A DNA stretch of 64,000 bases, from NCBI GenBank assembly GCA_021234155.1, contig JAJEKV010000049.1, positions 9,588,292 to 9,652,291 of the forward strand, written 5' to 3'. This DNA is from Isoetes taiwanensis. Its lineage: Eukaryota > Streptophyta > Lycopodiopsida > Isoetales > Isoetaceae. The translations under genes were made by a program, and so were the position numbers. Shown piece after piece: positions 33,284 through 44,619 of the stretch (the first letter of the stretch is position 1; every line of letters starts with the position of its first letter). Under the pieces are notes generated by a model. The model searched no databases and was not told the origin of the DNA. It worked only from the letters and a program-made list of their open reading frames with translations.

Positions 33284-33475
33284 TATTATAGGTAGACATG
33301 AAGTTGTAGGCATAAGTTCAGAGTTCTCTGATTGTCCCTCCCTTCCCCCCCCCTCGTTTTTGGGTTGCCTCTAGGGGGGCAATCCCTTGTTTATGTGGGT
33401 TTTTGGCATATTCATGGTATATGCTAACATATGCCTAGAATATGCCAAAAACTGCTAAAAACCTGATGTAAGCTG
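33284..33475 (+). repeat. Helitron flank plus repeat R4
   Basis: 33284-33345 (GGTAGACATGAAGTTGTAGG, CATAAGTTCAGAGTTCTCTG) also flanks the Helitron end at 43585 and lies inverted at 62030-62090. From 33358 it changes to repeat R4 (GGGTTGCCTCTAGGGGGGC, TTATGTGGGTTTTTGGCAT, then ATATGC words), which also occurs near 16880, 42755 and 54400. Confidence 0.75.
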
Positions 33476-33805
33476 TAAATGCTAGGTCGTCTCTATTGGC
33501 AAGCGGCTGCTGTGCATACCGGCTAACCGGAAGTTCGGATGCATGGAGGCCATCGGCATGAGAATAGAATCGAAAAGCGGGAGCCGACGTGAGGATGGAT
33601 ATTCTACCTCTCCTCCATCCCTCCCTTTCATCCTTCGTTCCATCTTATTCTAATTCGATTCGGGCTCTCAAGATCCTAATTAAATATTCTATTGATGCAT
33701 TATTTTATCAAGCTGATTTGGGTCCAGATCTGATTTGATCTGGCTCAACTTCGCTATAATATGAAAAACGAGTGATCGTTTTCCTGCTGACTGACTTCCA
33801 TGTAG

Positions 33806-34521
33806 GTATGCCCTTGGCGGTGGCTGTGAGCTTGCTATGAGCTATGATATTATTTTGGTGGGGGATAAGGCAGTTTTCGGTCAACCTGAGATTAATTTGG
33901 GAACTATTCAGGAATGGGAGGCACTCAACGACTCATTAGAGTGATTGGCAAATCTCGTGCTATGGAAATGATATTATCAGGGCAAAACTTTATCGATGCA
34001 GATGAAGCTGTGCAGAAGGGGCTTGCAAGTTGTCTGGCAAGACTCTAAACTGAAGCCCTTTGAATTTATTGGATTTTTCACTGTTCATTATTTCTTATAC
34101 ATTCACTACGTTGTCTAATGGCACATGAATAGTGAGAAGAGTTATGGCCTTCTCTTTCTCGTTGCATTAGCCATGATGTTGTCCGAACTTTTTACAAAGC
34201 TACCCTACCTAGGTTATGAAATAGGTTATGAAATACCCCCAAGGGACTAAAGGTTTACTATTTGCGGATGTGTTTCAGATTCAAGGAACAGATGGGGAAT
34301 TGCTTAAAGAAACGTTAAAGCTTGCAAAACGGATCTCAGAGTTGTCACAGCCAATAATTGCCATGGCCAAGGCTGCTATAAATGCAGCCTATGAAACTGG
34401 GCTGAAGGAGGGCATAAGCAAAGAGCAGGCTCTATTCTTTACCACATTCGGTTTTGAAGACCGGAAGGAGGGGATGACAGCATTCCTTGAGAAGAGGAAA
34501 CCCAATTTTCAGCATAAATGA
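33806..34521 (+). pseudogene. Enoyl-CoA hydratase/isomerase family, 3' half, frameshifted
   Basis: An acceptor TTCCATGTAG precedes an exon coding [20 protein letters not shown] and [14 protein letters not shown]. This has the two crotonase catalytic glutamates, in GGGCEL and QPEI. One base is then missing, and the next frame gives [20 protein letters not shown] and [19 protein letters not shown]. After a gap, 34275-34521 codes GELLKETLKLAKRISELSQP and IIAMAKAAINAAYETGLKEG and ends FLEKRKPNFQHK-stop. The family normally has about 260-290 residues. The N-terminal half with the oxyanion-hole region is absent upstream. In plants the protein hydrates enoyl-CoA in beta-oxidation or branched-chain amino-acid breakdown. 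This copy is a truncated, frameshifted relic. Confidence 0.88.
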
Positions 34522-35395
34522 TTGTTAAATGCAGTAGCATAGACTGCGAAAGGGGAAACTGACATTTATTTGTCTGCCTGTTCCAATTTGAAAGATTCAA
34601 TCTTCAAAAACAAACTGAGGCAATCCTTTGAACAATCTCTTCCTTTCAGGCAGTTTATATCATTTTCTGCCATGATTTGTCCAAGGTCATAGCTGTTTGG
34701 GAGTGGAAAGGTAATGCAAACAATATCATAATGAGAGGAACGAGGGCTCTTAACAAAGCTGGCATGGCGCTTTCATTGTATCAGAGAATCAAGGAGTTAC
34801 ATTTACAGCGAAGGAAACCATCCGCTTCTGCGCAGGGCAGTCACAAACAACCATCTGCCAATTACACAATGTGATCGGTTCATGGTTCTGTTAGTTTATC
34901 AAAATCTCTCAGCAACAGCCCTCTGAGGATACTCCTTTCTTTTTGCCCTTTCTTGATGACATATGCACCTGGCAAAGTATCAATTTGTACATATATAGCA
35001 CTTATAGATGCATAAGTTATATGAAGCAGGATTTTCTTACCTTGGAAACAAACGCCATGCCCCAGCAAGTTTTGGTGCTGAGGTTAGCACGGGCTGTCTT
35101 TTCTTCGATTCCTCTCATGATTCTTGCATCATTACTACATATCACATTTTATTCATTGTTTCGTGTGCTATGCAGTAACTGATCTCTGTCTAACCGCAGC
35201 TTTTGGAAGCATCCTTCCGCAAAAATTTCTGGACATATGAAATTGCGGTAAGTTCTCTCTGAACTCTCAATGGTAGGGCCCTTAGTTTTTACCTTGCATT
35301 TCATTCTTCTAAAACTCGAACCTATCCTTGTTTATCCCAACTTTAATGTCAGCAAATGAATGTGAAGGCCTCTCTTGGCATCTATGTAGACTTCT
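34522..35395. other. No recognisable gene
   Basis: Possible remnants of splice sites (for example GCG|GTAAGTT at about 35247) but no identifiable protein. It may be degenerate upstream sequence of the carrier pseudogene that follows. Confidence 0.4.
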
Positions 35396-35397
35396 TG

Positions 35398-35880
35398 CAG
35401 GTAGTGCAGTTGGGCTCATAGCAGCATCCTTGACATATCCTCTTGACCTTGTCAGCACGCAGTTAGCCGCACAGTGAGCTGGGCATGATGAGGTCTGACT
35501 GAGAGAGCACGCATCCACGAAAATGCAATAATTGGCCTAGTATGTTTAAATAGGTGTAAGACTTATTTGAAGCATATTCATTGGCAGGTGGAATGACCCC
35601 TGTGATTTGGAAAATGCTGACAAACGTTGCATAAGGCATCACACATGCCCTTATCCAGATTTATTGCAATGAGAGCTTCAGAGGACTATACAAAGGACTT
35701 ACAACCACGCTACTGGTAGAGTAATCTGTGGGTTTGTTTTCATTCAGATCTAAACATCCAGTTAATAATAATGACTTATAACACCTTATTTTTACTGTAA
35801 TAGTGTGTGGGGCCAAACATTGCCATAAATTTCTGCGCATATGAGACCTTGAAGTCCTCTTGGATTTCTCAGAGGTTTGT
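35398..35880 (+). pseudogene. Mitochondrial carrier (SLC25) C-terminal exons
   Basis: After CTTCTTGCAG, bases 35400-35477 code GSAVGLIAASLTYPLDLVST followed by QLAAQ. This is a mitochondrial carrier signature (Px[DE]xx[KR]) with Ser where the basic residue should be. 35630-35712 code ITHALIQIYCNESFRGLYKG then LTTTLL, preceded by an in-frame TAA. 35808-35876 code GVGPNIAINFCAYETLKSSW then ISQR and a donor-like AG|GTTTGT. The pattern GLYKGL...GVGPxIAIxFxxYE is typical of plant adenine-nucleotide/CoA-type carriers of the inner membrane. The stop codon, the changed signature residue and the missing first two repeats mark it as a pseudogene. Confidence 0.85.
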
Positions 35881-35994
35881 CAAAGCCCTATATATGTTGT
35901 GTTAAAAATGCATCAAATGCCAAGAGAGCTTTGACAGATGAAGATTTTGACAAACTTAGGGGCTAGGGGCTGTATAGATTTAGAATAGGAATAA

Positions 35995-36190
35995 TCCAGA
36001 GCTGTGTAATACTTTGCTTGCACTTGCATATTATTATGTGATTTCAAGGCAAGTTCAGCTATTGCAAGTTGATATGTCTTCTCCAGCCTCTGCTTCTTCT
36101 TCTTCATCTACAGATCAAGGATCTATCTGCACCTGTTTCTGCAACAGAGTCTTCAATTTTTGAAGAATGGAGAATATCTAGTCCAGATAA
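35995..36190 (+). pseudogene. Downstream part of the carrier duplicate, Ser-rich fragment
   Basis: An open stretch codes LALAYYYVISRQVQLLQVDM followed by a Ser-rich run and SIFEEWRISSPDNSP. The same stretch at 39176-39360 is open without the 4-base insertion found here. The protein is not recognised. The parallel duplication shows it belongs to the same ancestral segment as the carrier exons. Confidence 0.45.
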
Positions 36191-36194
36191 TTCT

Positions 36195-36315
36195 CCTAAT
36201 ATGTAGCATTATAACAGGGGGTTTTTTTTGTGATTTTATACGCTTTTTGGCATGGTTTTTATATGATTTCATGGGCGTATTGCACGAGGCATACTAATCA
36301 GTATATCTAGAGTGC
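36195..36315 (+). repeat. Dispersed repeat end R3, copy 3
   Basis: ATTATAACAGGGGGTTTTTT ... TACGCTTTTTGGCATGG ... CTAGAGTGCACG, parallel to 13587-13705. It interrupts the Ser-rich fragment right after AATTCTCCTAATATGTAGC. Confidence 0.6.
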
Positions 36316-38432
36316 ACGCTGGATTCATATATTTAAATGGCATTTTATCTATGGTTTTGCAATGGTTTTGCCTTGCATGTTTTTGTTCCTTAAAAAATTT
36401 AATTTTATGAAGTCCATGCAAGCAACGAGGCATTGAACTTTAGGGTTCAACTTTAGGGTTCGTGGAATGAAGGGGATTTAGAGGAGAGATACGGTGAAGG
36501 GGATTTAGGGATTTCCGCAAGATTTTCTCCTCTCGCTATGGCTTCCACAGTTCTCTCATAGCTAGATTAGTAGCCCCGATCCATCCCCCAGAAAATTTGA
36601 AAAGGTGTCAAACGCTAACGGACTTTGGGGAGCACAATCCTCGATGTTGCTAGGCCATGCGGTTTTGCTCCATGGAATCGCCCAAATCCGCTATTTTGTA
36701 TACCATAGCTTTGTTTACGGCTATGGCAAAGGGATCGCAAGCCAAGACCTTTCCATTTGTTCATATCCAAGGTGTTACATTCCACCATGGTCCGTTTCGG
36801 TGAACAATAATGCATGTGGCGGATAATCCTTCCAGAGCAGGTTTTGTGGATCGCTAATGCGCACCGCCCTCTCTCAACACGGGGAGATCCGATTGACTCG
36901 CAGGGTCTTCGCCAGGTTTGAACAAATCACATGATGTAGCCGCAGACATGAAAGTGGAAGCAAAGATGAATGGTGAATCTGATTTAATGAACAGGACAAG
37001 GTCTGTTGAAATTGACATGTTTGTGGCTCAAACCCATCTAATCGGAAGGTTTGGAAAGCAGTTGGTATTGTTGGGGAGTCCCGGCGATAGGTGGAAGTGA
37101 GCCTCGTGATGAAGATGGTTCTGCGGCTAGATGTTGAGGAACCGGTGAACAGAAAAAAAGAAATGAGAACGAGAGGCCATCTTCAAAGATGCCTTTCCAA
37201 GGAATTGTCTTCACATGGGATCTTTTCGCTTGTTGTTTATAACATATGATTCTTTTTTGCTTGTGCGTAGGATGGCTCGCAAAGTGCATTGGTGAAGCAC
37301 TATCTACAGAGTCAGCTTTTTAAAATGGTCATGGAATGACAGATGCAATGTTTTTGGAGCGTATGCATGCAATTGTACAAGAAGTGAATACAAGCAATAC
37401 GCCAAGTGAAGAAGATTTCCGTGATGAAGTCGATTGAAGCTCAAAAGGCATCTAAGTGTGTCCGCAGAGTTTCAGATCCTCGTTGCAAATTGTGGCCGGG
37501 ATAAGCGCCCGGAACTCAAAAATGGCGTTACAAACTTATTAGGCATGACGGGTGGCAGAGAACTCCAAAAGATAGATTTCGAGCAAAGATACTTGCCAAG
37601 GCGACCTTCCATATAAAGGTTTACACTTGAATACTTTGGTTTAAACTATGGTGTAAATGTCGGCTTACCTCGTGGTTTTTTTGTTTCTGATTATTTCCAT
37701 TGGCATTGCCATTGCGATGACCGGATGTGGTAATACAAGCTTGGTGGAGGGTCCTTAGTCCTTCTAAGCAATGTTTCGTATTTCACAGAACGGTAGCCTT
37801 TGAATGTCCTGAATTTGCCTTTTTGTAATATATGGTAATGCAAAATGGTAGAAGATGCTTTAAAAAGAAAATAAAGTTGTTTCAAGCATAGAGATTTCAT
37901 GAAATGCGTGGTAATGCATTTGAGATAAATGCTTCACAAGCCCAAAGCATTATAGCCTCTCTAATGCCCCGGATGAAAGGTGAATCTATTTAACTATTTA
38001 TGTAATGACTAACCTTCACATCTTTGAATACATGATACTTGGGATATTTGTTTGATGAAATAGGATATTTGAAATTCATAAAGAGTTTCGCCAAGTTCAA
38101 TGTTTTTATGTATCATATACATTTGCTACATGTTCTTTGATCTCAATATTTAATGGTGCAAATGCCTCTATGAGATTGTGGTGCTAAAATAAGATATTTA
38201 TATCCATGCATTTTCTACATATCCTTTGTTATTTGTTCTTACTATTTGATGGTCGATTCTCAGATAGTAAATGTCAAGATCGCCACTCCATTTTCGGGGA
38301 CAAAATTTGCGATCTTTGTAAAACGATGTCGATATGGGATTAAAACTTTTATTTGTATATTTCTTGGCACTTACATACTTACATAAACAAAGCTAACGGC
38401 CCATAAAGTTCACTCATGTTTGCTTTTAGTTA
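36316..38432. other. No recognisable gene
   Basis: Several ORFs of 60-80 codons have no domain signature. The stretch 36900-37620 has coding-like composition in places, but no continuous frame. 38395-38415 (AACGGCCCATAAAG) matches the outer edge of repeat R3. Confidence 0.4.
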
Positions 38433-38888
38433 GGGGCCCGAAGGGCCCAAAATTTTTTTTAATATAACAATCAACACACAACTACCATTAACATTATTAA
38501 CACAAACCATTGCATTTAACACATTTAAATTAAAATCCCCCTTAAACCCCCTTTGGTTTGGGTGCATATTCACCGGGGGTTACGTAGAGGGCGAGAGCCC
38601 CAAAAATATATTTACAATACATGTACAAAATTAACACCATTAAGTACATTCGCTCAAACCTTATAGTATTTTGCAAACCTTAATATACAGTATACAAAAA
38701 CTTGTACATGCATACCCCACAAACGAGGATTGCTATGTACGGTCCAAATCTTAGAATAAAGGACAAATATGCCCATCCGACAGCTCTCGTTGTCCGGAGT
38801 AACCCCCCGTGTGAATATGCACCCAAACCAAAGGGGGTTTAAGGGGGATTTTAATTTAAATGTGTTAAATGCAATGGTTTGTGTTAAA
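38433..38888. mobile_element. Palindromic MITE family A, copy 3 (complete)
   Basis: The clearest copy. The left arm at about 38505-38580 (CATTTAACACATTTAAATT, AAAATCCCCCTTAAACCCC, TTTGGTTTGGGTGCATATTCAC) pairs with the right arm at about 38808-38882. The outer end is GGGGCCCGAAGGGCCC. The core contains GAGGGCGAGAGCCCC, ATACAGTATAC and a GACAGCTCTCGTTGTCC hairpin. Total about 450 bp, non-coding. It sits between the two copies of the carrier segment. Confidence 0.85.
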
Positions 38889-38892
38889 AGTT

Positions 38893-39365
38893 AGAGCACA
38901 TGCCCTTATCCAAATTTATTGCAATGAGAGCTTCAGGGCACTATACAAAGGACTTACAATTTACTGTAATAGTGTGTGGGGCCAAACATTGCCATAAATT
39001 TCTGCGCATATGAGACCTTGAAGTCCTCTTGGGTTTCTCAGAGGTTTGTCAAAGCCCGATATATGTTGTGTTAAAAATGCATCAAATGCCAAGAGAGCTT
39101 TGACAGATGAAGATTTTGACAAACTTAGGGGCTGTATAGATTTAGAATAGGAATAATCCAGAGCTGTGTAATACTTTGCTTGCACTTGCATATTATTATG
39201 TGATTTCAAGGCAAGTTCAGCTATTGCAAGTTGATATGTCTTCTCCAGCCTCTGCTGCTTCTTCTTCTTCTACAGATCAAGGATCTGCACCTGTTTCTGC
39301 AACAACAGATTCTTCAATTTTTGAAGAATGGAGGATATCTAGTCTAGATAATTCTCCTATTATTT
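38893..39365 (+). pseudogene. Second copy of the mitochondrial carrier segment
   Basis: Repeats 35640-36190 with a deletion. It has the CNESFRALYKGLT exon, then directly ACTGTAATAG and the GVGPNIAINFCAYETLKSSW exon, then the Ser-rich fragment ending SIFEEWRISSLDNSP. About 70 bases of the first copy's intron are missing. Gly is replaced by Ala in FRALYKGL. It cannot encode a carrier. Confidence 0.8.
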
Positions 39366-40051
39366 TTCGATTGCTTCGTTATTCATTGCTACAATGGTTA
39401 AGCAGGATTTTTCTTTCGCTTTTGCATAATTCATGGTGGCAATAGTACATTGTCACGCTTTACTCAGAATCTGCACAAAGTTAAAAGTTAGAGCACTGTT
39501 TCCAGCTACCATTATTTGATCGTTTGCTGCACCTTTTCTATGGCAGGTTCTATTTTTTACTAGATATAGTCTGTAGTAAGCTATCGGTATTGTGTTCTAG
39601 ACACCTTTTCTGCTATGGATTGGAAGCTACATTCTTTTTTAAGGAATGAGCAAAAGATCTGAGCTTTTGTTGGATAGGTGATAGGCCTCAGGAGGTGAAG
39701 GAAAAGTTGAGCCACTGGGCTATCCCAAAATTTTATCATTTTTGAAAAGGAACACTTACCTCGCTCTTCTCAAGGTTGGTTATTCTCTGCACAATTCTGT
39801 TTGATATACTGCCTTGGTACTTGAGGCTAAAGAAATTTGCATATTTGTGCTTTCTTCCAGCAGATGTGGAGCAATATGCAACCTCGCTTGTGGCCAGCAA
39901 GGTAATATTAAAAGTTTACCTGACAATTTGGTCTTCTTATTAATGAGGAGTAGAAGAGTATTTACAGGGATTGTTTTTGTGTTGGATTTCTACTTGGGAA
40001 TCTTCAATTCACTCCTTGCATTCTCCATGACAACGCTTTAGTTTTTTGCAG
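39366..40051. other. No recognisable gene; possible upstream exons of the Ulp1-like relic
   Basis: Splice-like sites occur (for example TTCTATGGCAG|G near 39547 and CAAG|GTTGG near 39776), but I cannot assign protein sequence. Confidence 0.35.
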
Positions 40052-40800
40052 CTGTATACCAAGGGCACACATTTTTAATAACTTCTTTTACACAAAATAT
40101 AAATCCAGTGATTACGAAGGAGTATCAAAGTGGACAAAGCATATTGTAAGCTCTGCCATATTACAGATTTATCATTTTCTATACCAATATGGACCTTGAC
40201 TGACCTATACAATAACATCCATTGGTGAGTACCTGATAGACCATGTTCTATTTAAAGCTGGAAGGTACAAATAGGATAAGTACATTTCCCTTTAGAGTGC
40301 ATATTTTTTCCAGGTCCATAGTTGCGGTTGACTTCAAGAGTCGGCAAGTCAAGTATTATGACTCTCTGCAGATATCAGATGATATTACTTAAGCATTACA
40401 CGTACAGTTAAGCATTAAATCTAATGCACAACCACTAGATTCCTTGAGCTAATAAACATAGATCCATTTTTCGTGTTTCATGTTACCAGATATCTAGATG
40501 AAGAAGCAACATAAAAGAATGAGTTGTCACAAATTGGTCACATGTGGGAACACTGTATCATGGATGCCCCTCAACATGTATCATGGATGCCCCTCAACAG
40601 GTACCCATGATTAGTTTGATTCTAATTAAGTGTACATATTCTAAAATATTTACATGCTTACCAGGAGGACATGACAAGTTGTGACATCTTCGCCTGTGCA
40701 TTTGCTGATCTTATATTACAAGGAGTGGATCTCCTCTTTTACTTTTCACATGGAGATATTCCTCATCTTCAAATTGGGATGACTGCAAATATTCGGCGCG
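40052..40800 (+). pseudogene. Ulp1/SENP-type (C48) SUMO protease relic, several exons
   Basis: Exon pieces in family order are as follows. 40052-40145 codes IPRAHIFNNFFYTKYKSSDY then EGVSKWTKH, matching the (R)CHxFNxFFYxK...Y.GVxxWTK block. A piece ending at 40224 codes YNNIHW and carries the catalytic His. 40314-40390 codes SIVAVDFKSRQVKYYDSL with the catalytic Asp. About 40490-40600 codes YLDEEAT, an in-frame TAA, then KNELSQIGHMWEHCIMDAPQ. 40665-40800 codes EDMTSCDIFACAFADLILQG with the catalytic Cys near 40680. GT-AG borders fit at 40146, 40225, 40313 and 40664. Family members cut SUMO or similar modifiers from proteins. The stop, a 21-base tandem duplication near 40555-40600 and the change of DCG to SCD show decay. 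Confidence 0.75.
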
Positions 40801-42123
40801 GTTATATTTGTTTATATTTGTTGAAGGCTGCCTTAGGTTAAATATTCAAGTGTGTGGAAAATGCATTATCTAAACTGGAGCATTTCTTATTGGTTGTAAG
40901 CATACTTTCCTACTATCAACAAAGAAACCTGTGCTCGTGTTGCCATGTCTGAGGTACCTTCACCTCGTATTGCATTATTTCTCGTGGAAGGTCTTTAGTT
41001 CTTGGGTAATTCTTTCCTTAGATTCAACTAAGATAATTATACTTCCAATTCTTTTGGGAACAATAAATGGGCTTCAACAATTTTCCGAAGCAAAGCTTCT
41101 TTAGGTTCATTTGCCTATGTAATAATCCTAGACTATAACCCCTTCAAACCTGCAAAACTGTCTGAATCCAAGTAGAGATACAATTGTACTCATGTATCAT
41201 AGCCACATCCTTATCAATGTATATCGTGTTTGTGTCCACTGCATGGTGACATTAAGATTGTACTAGATGAAATGTAAATATGTTGTGCATAGGTAGGGAT
41301 GTGTATTAATTTGATTTCTTAGTAGTAGTTACAAGCGTTTTGTTACCTATACATAGGTAAATACTATGCTTGTATATAAATCTCCATTTCTTAGGGCACA
41401 GCTATGGCTATTCTATGAGAAACTCTGCAGACTGGCTATGGCAGATAGAAAGTTGGGTGCTACCTCTTGGAAGACTTGACTTGGTTCAATATAACCTATA
41501 TTAATACAGAGAGTAGAGGGGAAAAGAATGGCAAAGAAGGTCTTGGAATTGAATCCAGGAAATCCTTTAGCTTCCGATTGAGATAGTGATGGTGAGAGAT
41601 TTTACAACATGTGAAGATCAACATTCATACCTTCTTATAAAGTACTCGGAGTTTGATGCTATGCTTGAAAATTATGTGCCTCAACTTTCCAGATGCTTTT
41701 CCTTGGCTTTGAACCAGATGCTTTGCCTTGGCTATGACCATCTTTTCTTCCTTCTCCCTCTGTTCTTAAGTTGCTAGCAGGTATGATGGCTTCGCATTTA
41801 ATGGCAGATATAGCTACTTTCTAGGTTTCATCGTATCTTGTATTTCACATTTTGTATTTTCCTATGACATTCTGCACTGCTTCGACTTAAAATATAGTCT
41901 CTCCTAATATCTTTTCTTGAAAGCTAGAAACAAAAAGCATAGACTGGACACAGTCAAAACTAAAAGAAGACTAGGAGAATCTCATGCTCGCCTATAAAGT
42001 GATCAATATCATACAATCGTTATCAAAACGAATTGGCTAACTAGCTGCACATGGTCAGCTTCAAAGGGTTAGGATCAGCACATACACTTCATTAGCAGAG
42101 ATTTCGTGGATAGCTCGAAAGCT
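40801..42123. other. No recognisable gene
   Basis: AT-rich. An open stretch at 41586-41777 (for example CEDQHSYLLIKYSEFDAMLE) has no family signature. It may be remains of host gene exons between the Ulp1-like and thioredoxin-like pieces. Confidence 0.4.
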
Positions 42124-42319
42124 ATATTTATTGGCTTTGCAAGGTTTTGCTTCTGAAGCGCTTGCAAAACATTACAAGACCAAGGCTTGGTTTCCTGTAG
42201 TCAATGAGCCCTCGGAGAAGATAATGGAAGAATACGACTTTGACAAAGTCCCAGCACTAGTGGCTTTGCATTTGGATCACAATGAGCAACACGTTTTTTA
42301 TGGTTCTTTTGAAGGTAGT
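42124..42319 (+). pseudogene. Single exon resembling a thioredoxin-fold (PDI/DnaJ-type) protein
   Basis: An open frame codes LALQGFASEALAKHYKTKAW, FPVVNEPSEKIMEEYDFDKV and PALVALHLDHNEQHVFYGSF, then EG and a donor GAAG|GTAGTT. The pattern 'F...A..Y.....F..V......I...Y.....PALV......DG...YxG.F' fits a redox-inactive thioredoxin-like domain as found in ER PDI-like or DnaJ-thioredoxin proteins. No CxxC is present. No neighbouring exon was found, so its status is uncertain. Confidence 0.45.
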
Positions 42320-42739
42320 TATTTGTTGAGCTTCTAGTACGCATACAATTTTTAAGATTTGGAGATCTGGCAGGCCAATATTTGCTGAATTTATTCATCA
42401 AAATCTTGGCGGGTGAAACTTTTTGATATTTTCTCATATGAATATTCCCTAAATGTGATTTAAACTGTAATTAATGTTCATATTTTTACAGCAAATAATC
42501 ATGCCATGAGTATGGGAACTTATACCTTGCTTTTATGTCAAGTATAGCATTAAAAAACATAATCAATCAACATAATCATCATACAATATTGCAACAGATA
42601 ATCTATTATCGCTTGGACTTCTTAAAGGATGGGAATTTCAGATGATCTACTCGAAAGTGTTGTTACGTTGATCTACTCCAAAGTGTTGATGCGATGTACT
42701 GGAGAGTCCATGTTTCAAGAGATTCCAATATTGTTTCCA

Positions 42740-42895
42740 AAACAGAAACTACCCCTTTTTGGGTTGCCCCTAGAAGGCAATCCCTTGCTTATGTGGGTTT
42801 TTGGCATATTCATGGTATATGCTAGCATATGCCTAGAATATGCCAAAAACTGCTCCAAACCTGTTGTAAGCTGTACTCTCGGTCTTGGCCATCCA
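42740..42895 (+). repeat. Dispersed repeat R4, copy
   Basis: GGGTTGCCCCTAGAAGGCAA, TTATGTGGGTTTTTGGCATA, TTCATGGTATATGCTAGC and ATGCCTAGAATATGCC match 33358-33475 closely and 54400-54500 and 16880-16990 more loosely. Confidence 0.75.
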
Positions 42896-43009
42896 CTGGT
42901 TCAAACTTAAAACATAGAAATTTCACCGCACCCCTGCATCAATGCTCATATATGGCTATGATTCCTAAAGGTGTCAACAAAATAAAAATCAAGCAGACAT
43001 ACCCTCAGC

Positions 43010-43585
43010 TCACAGAAGGGCAACCCTCCGTGCGCAGCACCTTGTTTACTTCTTCTTTCTCCCCGGGAAAAGGCCTTAGGGTGTTTTTTTTTGTTGTCAA
43101 TGATTTGGAATAGGGGTTAGATATTTCTGTATACAGTGAAGAATGCAGAAGCTTCCAAATTTTTGCACCGAACTGATGGGTTACCTCAAATCTATGTTCT
43201 CAATGGAGCTGACATCTCCAACAGGCCAGCAGTTCCTGCTAAACTTGGATCAACCATCTGTTATGGCGCCGATACCATCTGGCTATCACACAACATAACG
43301 CCATGTTCGAGAATCTGGAAACCCTAAAGAATCCTAATCCGTTTTGATTTTGCCCCGAAACTGTTCGCCGCCAGCTCTTTTTATATGATGCAGGGACAAT
43401 CCAGAAGCTTCTGGATGCTCACATCTAGAACACATGCGAAGCTTGAACGCCAAGCTTGCAAGGAACTTCGAGAAGCCCATCTACCGTTCAGATTGGCCCA
43501 CGTGGACGAATATGTGCACAATTACACGTGGCATGTGAGTGGAGTTACAGACAGACAGACAGTAGTTTCTTATTATATAGGAGGA
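43010..43585 (-). mobile_element. Helitron relic with intact 5' end
   Basis: The minus strand starts TCCTCCTATATAATAAGAAA at 43585 after A, followed by CTGTCTGTCTGTCTG and AACTCC. It is a sister of the 33282 terminus. The body (43125-43445) matches 25230-25475 in the 3' part of the big Helitron, so most of the interior is deleted. No clear 3' terminus is seen to the left, where a TTGTTGTCAATGATTTGGAA repeat also found at 43720 begins. Confidence 0.65.
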
Positions 43586-44275
43586 TTATAGGTAGACATG
43601 AAGTTGTAGGCATAAGTTCAGAGTTCTCTGATTGTCCCTCTCTCCTTCCCCCCTCCGTTTTTTACTTCCTCTTTCTCCCCCAGGGGAAAAGGGCCCCGGG
43701 GGAGGGCCCGGGGGTGTTTTTTGTTGTCAATGATTTGGAATAGGGATTAGATGGTGATCAAAAGACTGCTTGTTCGTGCCTTGAATGGATATGGTGATGA
43801 GCAAAAGCAATAATAGTAGCACCGGCACAAGACTCATGGCTCGCCACTTTTTGCGCCCCAGCCTAGTGACGTCGACTTAAAAAATTCCTAATTTAAAAAT
43901 CCTTGAATCGTTGATCCCCTAGTACATTATGTTATTAGTCAGGCGACTATAGTGGCACTTTCAAATTGTGGTTGCATAAGTACATTAAAATTACTATATA
44001 CGCTTTATTGCATGTTACAGAAAATCTTCGGACCATTGATTCCCTATGTTATTAGTCCCTTTAGAATGAGGCGACTAAAGTGGCACTTTCAAACTGTGGT
44101 TGCCGAAGTACATTAGAATTGCTATATACACTTCAATTGCATATTACACTGAATTAAGATTTAGGTTTAAATTTCTGACTCTATGGAATTTCAATTGCAA
44201 TATTACTGCAAAAATTGGACTTTTTAATTTTATTTTTATATCCTTTGCACCTATCGTATAATTCTAAACATGGGA
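43586..44275 (+). repeat. Helitron-flank segment, inverted copy of 61617-62095
   Basis: Starts TTATAGGTAGACATGAAG. It includes two ~170-bp sub-repeats (CCCTTTAGAATGAGGCGACT, GTGGCACTTTCAAA) and ends CCTTTGCACCTAT. The whole stretch recurs on the other strand at 61617-62095, apart from extra CCCCCAGGGGAAAAGGGCC sequence. Confidence 0.85.
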
Positions 44276-44619
44276 GTCATTTTTACGGAGTGCAATGTTA
44301 CTGCAAATTGTACACATTAATTCTATTTTTATGTATCTTTTGCACCATATATAGTGATGTGTGTGTATAATGTGTGAGTTCTACAAAGTGCCTAACCAAT
44401 TGTAGAGTATAAATGAGATGATGAAATGCCAGACACATTATTTGATCTTAGTGACTTCATGACCTTCAAATACTGACGGGGAACTTAAAAGGCAACAATG
44501 TTAATCCCGTGTTGTACCAATGGAGCAACAAAAGAAAAGAAATGTAATAAAAATGTTCTTCAGGTCCCATATTATGATGTTAAAACTGGCACCATCTGCA
44601 AGAAATTTAAGTAAACATC

